Source of the DNA: Anaerococcus sp. Marseille-P3915
GTDB taxonomy: Bacteria > Bacillota > Clostridia > Tissierellales > Peptoniphilaceae
NCBI RefSeq assembly: GCF_900258475.1
Contig: NZ_LT984888.1
Location: 580,639 to 644,638, forward strand
Reading direction: 5' to 3'
DNA: 64,000 nucleotides
Shown here: piece by piece, positions 58,642 through 64,000 of the stretch
Layout of the letters: each line of letters opens with the position of its first letter
How positions within the stretch are numbered: position 1 is the first letter of the stretch
The notes under the pieces: model-generated
Seen by the model: the letters and a program-made list of their open reading frames with translations, nothing else
Told to the model about the DNA's origin: nothing
Databases searched by the model: none
Program-made: the position numbers and the translations under genes

Positions 58642-59494
58642 GGTTTCTAATATCACAAAGACCTTTGGCAAAAACAAGGTCTTAGAAGATGTAAGCTTTG
58701 ACCTAAAGCCAGGTACTATCACAGGCATAGTAGGCAGAAATGGGTCAGGCAAGACCACCCTTCTTAAAATCCTCTGCGGGATTTATAGGGCAGACTCTGG
58801 GAAATTCAGCCTAGATGGGAAAGAACTTGCAGATGATCCAAAACTAATTTATCACATAGGATTTTTGCCAGATAGGTTTGACTACTTTTCTTTTTATAAG
58901 GCAAAGGATGTGCCAGATTTTTATAAGATAATTTATGAAAAATTTGATAGCGACTATTTCTTTTGCCAGCTTAATAAAAATGAAATTGATCCAAATCAAA
59001 ATATTAGAAATTTCTCCAAGGGTCAGAAAAATCTCCTAGGCCTAATCACAATTTTGGCAAGTGGGGCTGATATAATCCTTGTCGATGAGGTCCTTGATGG
59101 GATGGATGTCCTAAATAAAAAGCTAATCCTCTCCTACCTCTTAGATGCCAAGGAAGCTGGCAGGACAGTTCTTGCCTCAAGCCACGAGCTAGATTATTTA
59201 GCTGGAATATGTGAAGAAATCCTCTACCTATCAAAGGATGGTAAGCTCAAAAACACAAGCCAAGACACTAAAAATATCAGAAAGGTTCAAGTAGTAGTTA
59301 AGGACAAACTCCCACAGACCTTGGCAGACAATGCCGTGATAATCTCATCCCTTGGCAGGGTCAAGGTAATTTTGATCAAGGCTGATGATAAGCTCTTAAG
59401 CGAATATTTATCAGATGATCAGATTGTCCAATACGACATTCTAGGTCTAAATATAGAAGATTACTTCTACATGGAAGCAGGAGGGAAAATATGA
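58631..59494 (+). CDS. ABC transporter ATP-binding protein
   Basis: ATPase of 287 residues. Walker A is GRNGSGKTT; the expected signature region reads NFSKGQKNL, with FSKGQ replacing LSGGQ; Walker B is IILVDEVLDGMD. The divergent signature is common in YtrB-like ATPases. It works with the membrane protein encoded next (four-base overlap) and is regulated with the GntR protein. Confidence 0.9.
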   Translation: MMFKVSNITKTFGKNKVLEDVSFDLKPGTITGIVGRNGSGKTTLLKILCGIYRADSGKFSLDGKELADDPKLIYHIGFLPDRFDYFSFYKAKDVPDFYKIIYEKFDSDYFFCQLNKNEIDPNQNIRNFSKGQKNLLGLITILASGADIILVDEVLDGMDVLNKKLILSYLLDAKEAGRTVLASSHELDYLAGICEEILYLSKDGKLKNTSQDTKNIRKVQVVVKDKLPQTLADNAVIISSLGRVKVILIKADDKLLSEYLSDDQIVQYDILGLNIEDYFYMEAGGKI

Positions 59495-60723
59495 GAGATT
59501 TTAAGAAACTATTAAAAATATCCTGGAAAAGATATGCTATTTGGCTTATCCTCTTAGGATTTTTCCTAACTCTTTCAAATGTCCTTGGAGTAAAACAAAA
59601 TATAGATTGGAATAAAAGACGACTCCATTCTAGCCTTATGCAAATTGAAAGATACATGGGAAAGGAAAATGAACATCGGGACGATGGAAAAATCGATGAA
59701 AAATATCTAGAAGATAGCAAAAAACTTGCTGAAGAATTTGCTGAAAAATACAAGCTTTCTAGAGACATGGATAGGAAGTTAAGTGAAGATGAATATGAAA
59801 AGATGGACAAAAATGGAATCCTTGATAAGTATTATGCCTACGATGATTTTGTAAATATCGTAGAAGCATATAAGGATAATAAATTCCAGGCTGTAGATAA
59901 TCTAACAATTACTATGAGTTTTACTATAGCTTTTATTTTCATCCTAGCCATGGCACTGACATCAATAGAAGAATCCCTCAACTATTACGACTTTACAAGG
60001 ATGATGCCTTGGTCAAAGAAAAAGGAATTTATCATGAAGATAGGCATTTGCCTAGTCTTTGGCCTTGGCCTATTTGCCATAAATTCTGCCATAGTTTGCG
60101 GACTTGTTAAAAGCTCGGTCTTTTCTGAAATTGCTAGCTTTGAAGGATTTGGGACTTTCATTTTAAAATCAATCCTATCTCTTATATCTACGAGCTTAGT
60201 TGGCGTTTCCCTAGGCCTATTAGCAGGCAACTTCTTAGGTCATGTGGGACTTTCAGTAATTGCCATAGGCTTTATAGAATGGTTTAAGTTTATAGTATTC
60301 TCCTTTATGGCAGTATTTAGTGAAGGCCTTGCAACTAGGGCAAATGATAGCTTTTATGCCTTTAAAAAGACTCTAAGTCCAGCCAGTCAAGTCTTTCTAT
60401 CCTTAACTAATGTTAACTTTGAAAAGACATCATCCGTGTGGGCAGGTTTAGTTGTAGCCTTAATAATAGGGGTAGCCTCCTATTTTCTAATAGGCAAGTC
60501 ATCTGCAGAAAGATCAGGTTACATGGTCAAAAATAAGGTGATTTCAAATATTTGCAAGTGGTCTGGCATCCTAAGCCTCACATCATTAATTTTTATGATA
60601 ACAACAGGCATCTTAAGCACTGATGTAACAAATATTTTTATAAATATCATAGCCTACGCCCTTTCCCTCTTGATATCTTACAAGTTATTTGATATCCTAT
60701 TTAAGATAAGACTTAAATTTTAG
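59491..60723 (+). CDS. ABC transporter membrane subunit
   Basis: Membrane protein of 410 residues with one N-terminal hydrophobic segment (residues 14-34), a soluble region of about 100 residues that is rich in Lys, Glu and Asp, and six or so further membrane segments. It resembles ABC-2 type permeases of the YtrC/YtrD group by context more than by clear motifs. The large charged loop between segments 1 and 2 is probably outside the cell. The function of such systems ranges from peptide defence to wall homeostasis. Confidence 0.8.
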   Translation: MRDFKKLLKISWKRYAIWLILLGFFLTLSNVLGVKQNIDWNKRRLHSSLMQIERYMGKENEHRDDGKIDEKYLEDSKKLAEEFAEKYKLSRDMDRKLSEDEYEKMDKNGILDKYYAYDDFVNIVEAYKDNKFQAVDNLTITMSFTIAFIFILAMALTSIEESLNYYDFTRMMPWSKKKEFIMKIGICLVFGLGLFAINSAIVCGLVKSSVFSEIASFEGFGTFILKSILSLISTSLVGVSLGLLAGNFLGHVGLSVIAIGFIEWFKFIVFSFMAVFSEGLATRANDSFYAFKKTLSPASQVFLSLTNVNFEKTSSVWAGLVVALIIGVASYFLIGKSSAERSGYMVKNKVISNICKWSGILSLTSLIFMITTGILSTDVTNIFINIIAYALSLLISYKLFDILFKIRLKF

Positions 60724-60732
60724 GAGTGAATA

Positions 60733-61185
60733 ATGGCAAAAGATAGATTAACATGGAATGAATATTTTATGAGGTTGGCAGAAACTGTAGCCATGCGAGG
60801 AACTTGTGATAGGGCCTATGTGGGTTGTGTTATAGTAAATGGTGAAAATAGGATAGTTTCCACAGGCTATAATGGGTCAATTAAGGGAAATAGCCACTGC
60901 GATGAAATAGGCCACACCATGAGAGATGGCCACTGCATAGCCACAATCCACGCTGAGATGAACGCCCTTTTGTATTGTGCTAAGGAAGGCATAGCTGTAA
61001 ATAATTGTATTTGCTATGTGACCCATTTTCCTTGCCTAAATTGCACCAAGTCCCTCATCCAGGCAGGCATAAAGAAAATTTATTACAGAAATGCCTATCG
61101 TGTGGATGACTATGCGGTAGAGCTTTTAGAGAAAAATAATATAGAATATATAAAGATAGAAGATGATGAAGCTAATAGCATCTGA
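60733..61185 (+). CDS. Deoxycytidylate (dCMP) deaminase, ComEB-like
   Basis: Zinc enzyme of 150 residues that converts dCMP to dUMP for thymidylate synthesis. The zinc site is HAEMNALLYC and PCLNCTKSL; the substrate-binding region is GYNGSIKGNSHCDE. It overlaps the HAD phosphatase gene by 23 bases and is in a run with uridine phosphorylase, forming a pyrimidine salvage group. Confidence 0.93.
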   Translation: MAKDRLTWNEYFMRLAETVAMRGTCDRAYVGCVIVNGENRIVSTGYNGSIKGNSHCDEIGHTMRDGHCIATIHAEMNALLYCAKEGIAVNNCICYVTHFPCLNCTKSLIQAGIKKIYYRNAYRVDDYAVELLEKNNIEYIKIEDDEANSI

Positions 61186-61840
61186 CTTTGATGGGACGAT
61201 CTTAATAGACGAGTCCATAAGTAAAAACGATATAAAAGCCATAAGAGATTTCCAAAATGCTGGAAATCTTTTTGGCCTTGTAACAGGCAGGTCCTACCAC
61301 AATCTTTTCCCTCTTATTGAAGGAAAAATAGCTCCTGATTATATAATAGCCAACAACGGCGGCCATATCCTAGTAAGGCTCAATGACATCTACAAAGAGA
61401 TTTTTAAATCTGTAATAAAAAAGCCAGCTGCCCAAAAATTTATCGACCTATATGCAAAAAATTATGAGGTAACAATCTTTACCGAAGATAGGAAGCTTTA
61501 TGATTTAGAAGATGTAGATAAGGACATCATGGCCCTAGCTATTTATACAGAAGACCAAGTAGAAAATCATTTGGAAAAAATCTTTGATTTTCATTATTCA
61601 ATCGGGGTAGTGGATGTAGTAAATAGAGGAATTGATAAGCAGAAGGGTATAGATATAATAAAGGACTATTATAAATACCAAGATGAAGTCTACGCCATAG
61701 GCGATGATTACAATGACATAGTATTTTTAAAAGCTACCAGCAAATCCTACACCCTTTCTTATGTAACAAACCCTTATGTAAATAAAGTTTGTAAGCATAG
61801 GGTGGAATCGATTGCGGACTTAATCAAGGAGGTCATATGA
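61163..61840 (+). CDS. Cof-type HAD phosphatase
   Basis: HAD hydrolase of 225 residues, class IIB (Cof). Motif I is SDFDGTIL, motif II VTGRS, the lysine lies in DKQKGIDII, and motif III is AIGDDYNDI. The cap is between motifs II and III. Substrates of such enzymes include sugar phosphates, FMN and pyridoxal phosphate; next to dCMP deaminase and uridine phosphorylase a nucleotide or ribose-phosphate substrate is possible. It overlaps the next gene by four bases. Confidence 0.9.
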   Translation: MMKLIASDFDGTILIDESISKNDIKAIRDFQNAGNLFGLVTGRSYHNLFPLIEGKIAPDYIIANNGGHILVRLNDIYKEIFKSVIKKPAAQKFIDLYAKNYEVTIFTEDRKLYDLEDVDKDIMALAIYTEDQVENHLEKIFDFHYSIGVVDVVNRGIDKQKGIDIIKDYYKYQDEVYAIGDDYNDIVFLKATSKSYTLSYVTNPYVNKVCKHRVESIADLIKEVI

Positions 61841-62604
61841 AATATACAGAAGATGGCAGACAATATCACATAGGACTAAAGGAAGGCGATGTAGGAAGCT
61901 ATGTAATCCTGCCAGGAGATCCTAAAAGAAGCGAAAAAATCGCCCAATACTTCGATAATCCAGTCAAAGTAGGCGACAATCGTGAATATATAACCTACAC
62001 CGGCTACCTAGATGGGGTCAAGGTCTCAGTTACATCCACAGGTATAGGTGGTCCATCAGCAGCCATAGCCCTAGAAGAGCTAAGCAAAATAGGAGCTCAT
62101 ACCTTTATTAGAGTAGGCACATGCGGTGGAATAGACTTAGATGTCAAAAGTGGAGACCTAGTCATAGGACAGGCAGCAATCAGGGCAGAAGGCACCAGCA
62201 AGGAATATGCCCCAATAGAATTTCCAGCAGTAGCAGATTTTGAAATAACATCAGCCCTTAAGGAAAGCGCCAATAAAATGGGCCTAACAAGCCATGTGGG
62301 AGTAGTCCAGTGCAAGGATTCTTTTTATGGCCAACATGAAGCAGACCTCATGCCAGTCTCTTACGATCTCACCAACAAGTGGGAAGCCTGGAAAAGACTA
62401 GGAACCCTAGCAAGCGAAATGGAATCAGCAGCCCTCTTTACAGTAGGAAGCTTCCTAAAAGTAAGAGTAGGATCTTGCTTCTTGGTAGTAGCCAACCAGG
62501 AAAGAGAAAAAAAGGGTCTGGACAATCCAGTAGTCCACGACACAGACCTAGCTATAAGGCTTGGAATAGAGGCTCTTAGAAAATTAATAAAAGAAGATAA
62601 GTAA
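61837..62604 (+). CDS. udp: Uridine phosphorylase
   Basis: Enzyme of 255 residues splitting uridine with phosphate into uracil and ribose 1-phosphate. NP-I family motifs are [43 protein letters not shown] and [15 protein letters not shown] 61837 has GGAGG upstream and overlaps the HAD gene. Last gene of the group; a strong terminator follows. Confidence 0.94.
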   Translation: MKYTEDGRQYHIGLKEGDVGSYVILPGDPKRSEKIAQYFDNPVKVGDNREYITYTGYLDGVKVSVTSTGIGGPSAAIALEELSKIGAHTFIRVGTCGGIDLDVKSGDLVIGQAAIRAEGTSKEYAPIEFPAVADFEITSALKESANKMGLTSHVGVVQCKDSFYGQHEADLMPVSYDLTNKWEAWKRLGTLASEMESAALFTVGSFLKVRVGSCFLVVANQEREKKGLDNPVVHDTDLAIRLGIEALRKLIKEDK

Positions 62605-62608
62605 GGAT

Positions 62609-62632
62609 AACCGCTAGAAATAGCGGTTTTTT
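62609..62632 (+). terminator. Terminator of the pyrimidine salvage operon
   Basis: AACCGCTA-GAAA-TAGCGGTT then TTTTC. Confidence 0.93.
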
Positions 62633-62724
62633 CTATGGTTAAAAATATTTTCTAACTTTAAAATTAAAGAAAGACTTGATATACAAGTTTCAATAGACTT
62701 TATTAAATTATATTAAATTGTTTT

Positions 62725-62771
62725 TTGACAATCAAAAATTATGTCTTATAATATTCTTATAAACGTTTTCA
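62725..62771 (+). promoter_or_regulatory. Pullulanase promoter with cre-like CcpA site
   Basis: TTGACA (62725-62730), 16 bases, TATAAT (62747-62752). At 62758-62771, over the predicted start site, TATAAACGTTTTCA is the reverse complement of TGAAAACGTTTATA, close to the cre consensus. This position fits CcpA repression when preferred sugars are present. Confidence 0.75.
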
Positions 62772-62784
62772 AAAAGGAGGTATT

Positions 62785-64000
62785 ATGACAAATAAACTTA
62801 GGAAGTTTATGAAAACTTTTATAATTAGTTTGGTATTATTACTAGGCTTGGGACCTTATTCAAACACTTATACCCAAGCAAGCGAAAGTCAGGCTTCCAC
62901 TACTATCAAAATCTATTACGATAGAGAAGACCCTAGTGGTTGGGATGTATGGCTCTGGGCTGATGGAGTAGATGGAGCAGCCCATGCCTTTGATAAGAAG
63001 GATGATAAGGGCGCTTATGCTGAAATCACCATCGACAAGGCACTAAAAGAAGTAAATTATATCGTAAGAAAATCCGATTGGTCAAAAAGGGAACCATCAG
63101 ACGATAAAGATGGAAAGAGGGTTCTTCCTATCACAGATTCTTATGGTGAAGTTTTCGTCAAACACCAAGTGGAAGATGAAAAAGAAGAAAAGCCAAAAGA
63201 AGAAAAAGACGATAAAAAACAAGCTAAAAGAACAGTAAGCGTAACAGTCCATTTCGATAAGAAGGATGGTGGCTGGAGCCTATGGCTATGGCCAAAAGAT
63301 GGCGAAGGCAAGGACTATCCATTTACAGGCGAAGATGAAAACGGCAAATATGCAGAAATTGACATAAAAACCGACAAGAACTCCCTAGGATTTTTAGTAA
63401 AGGATAAGGACTGGAATAAGGATATCGGTGACGATAGGTATATAGATATAAGTCAAGGAACAGAAATTTGGCTTAAATCTAAGGACCCAACAATATATTA
63501 TGACAATCCTTATGGCGAAGCAAAATCTTATGATAAGCTAGAGGCAAGCGTATCTTATAGAAGATATGATATGTCAACTGATGATATTTGGGCAATCAAA
63601 TATTGGAATAACAAAGATGAAGCTAATCCAAAAATCCAAAAGCTAGCTAAAGATGGTAAATATTACACGGCAAATATTGCTAGCCAAGGATCAGAGATAA
63701 ACAAACTCTTATTTACCCTAGTTAAACTTGATAATGAAGGCAAAGTCTTATACCAGGATGGAGATGTCAGAGAAATCAAGAGATTTGATGATGCTGGTAA
63801 GGCAGAAGTTTATGTATTGCAAGATGCTCCAAGAGTATTTTATGACAAGACCCTAGTAGATGAAGATGTTAGGGTAGAAAAGGCAAATGTAGATAGTTAT
63901 AGAGAAATAAATGTAAGTCTAAATAAAGCCGTAAATATAAAGGAAATGCTTGATCATGGTTATGATTTTATAACAAATTCTGGCCTAAGCAAGGATGATA
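62785..64000 (+). CDS. Secreted pullulanase-like protein, 5' part (runs off the window)
   Basis: N-terminal 405 residues of a larger secreted starch or glycogen debranching enzyme. ATG 62785 follows AAGGAGG. A signal peptide spans about residues 1-31 (MKTFIISLVLLLGLGPYSNT, then TQAS). Two CBM41 (PUD) glucan-binding modules are visible: residues about 38-125 (IKIYYDREDPSGWDVWLWAD) and 150-240 (VSVTVHFDKKDGGWSLWLWP), joined by a Lys/Glu-rich linker. A later region YDKLEASVSYRR begins the N domain before the catalytic core, which lies outside the window. The frame stays open to the edge. Confidence 0.88.
   Translation, partial: MTNKLRKFMKTFIISLVLLLGLGPYSNTYTQASESQASTTIKIYYDREDPSGWDVWLWADGVDGAAHAFDKKDDKGAYAEITIDKALKEVNYIVRKSDWSKREPSDDKDGKRVLPITDSYGEVFVKHQVEDEKEEKPKEEKDDKKQAKRTVSVTVHFDKKDGGWSLWLWPKDGEGKDYPFTGEDENGKYAEIDIKTDKNSLGFLVKDKDWNKDIGDDRYIDISQGTEIWLKSKDPTIYYDNPYGEAKSYDKLEASVSYRRYDMSTDDIWAIKYWNNKDEANPKIQKLAKDGKYYTANIASQGSEINKLLFTLVKLDNEGKVLYQDGDVREIKRFDDAGKAEVYVLQDAPRVFYDKTLVDEDVRVEKANVDSYREINVSLNKAVNIKEMLDHGYDFITNSGLSKDD

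Overview
The window looks like chromosomal DNA of a low-GC Gram-positive anaerobe, most likely a Peptoniphilaceae member such as Anaerococcus. This is inferred from the AT-rich codon use, AGGAGG-type ribosome sites, a T-box leader, the Veg protein, an MtlR-type PTS regulator, a CBS/DRTGG manganese pyrophosphatase and a secreted pullulanase. No ribosomal RNA is present, so the genus is not proven. There is one tRNA (Ala, GGC) and no CRISPR array.

Layout. 1-8.6 kb: a PRD regulator, a three-part fructose-type PTS, a GatZ-like protein, a HAD phosphatase, transaldolase and transketolase in one run. Its first part is more AT-rich than its last two genes, and its promoter and start region is tandemly duplicated. 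8.7-12.6 kb: an intracellular GH13 amylase, a formate/nitrite channel and an M20 amidohydrolase. 12.6-13.6 kb: a gene-free kilobase holding two diverged, inverted copies of a structured element with compensatory stem changes. 13.6-26.2 kb: transporters, an M18 aminopeptidase, a thiamine-binding protein, cytosine deaminase, an M20 enzyme with a decayed partner, and a five-gene peptide ABC importer. 26.2-35.2 kb: trpP under a tryptophan T-box, a purine permease, CNNM/CorC, pyrophosphatase, Nudix, DUF1858, PAQR and HtpG.

35.3-39.7 kb is accessory: an AbiE type IV toxin-antitoxin cassette lies between the htpG end and a second, diverged copy of that end, and that copy's terminator is split by an IS3-family element with a 3-bp target duplication. 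39.8-51.3 kb is mostly housekeeping (M18 peptidase, Veg, PHP, 2-hydroxyacid dehydrogenase, AGCS symporter, glyoxalase, DUF2089) plus a complete mannitol operon with a candidate MtlR box. 51.4-53.9 kb is accessory again: an acetyltransferase, a Phd/RelE-type module, a truncated acetyltransferase copy, a methyltransferase, and a previously unannotatable small locus that matches the layout of Fst/par type I toxin-antitoxin systems. 54.0-64.0 kb: tRNA-Ala, a small lipoprotein, MATE, a pyridoxal kinase-like protein, cardiolipin synthase, a GntR/ABC system, pyrimidine salvage genes, and the start of a pullulanase with a cre-like site.

Functionally the window is dominated by carbohydrate uptake (two PTS systems feeding the pentose-phosphate and mannitol routes, starch and glycogen degradation) and by peptide and amino-acid use (ABC importer, two M18 and two M20 enzymes, tryptophan and alanine carriers). 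Three unrelated toxin-antitoxin loci are present, two of them bracketed by partial duplications of neighbouring genes.
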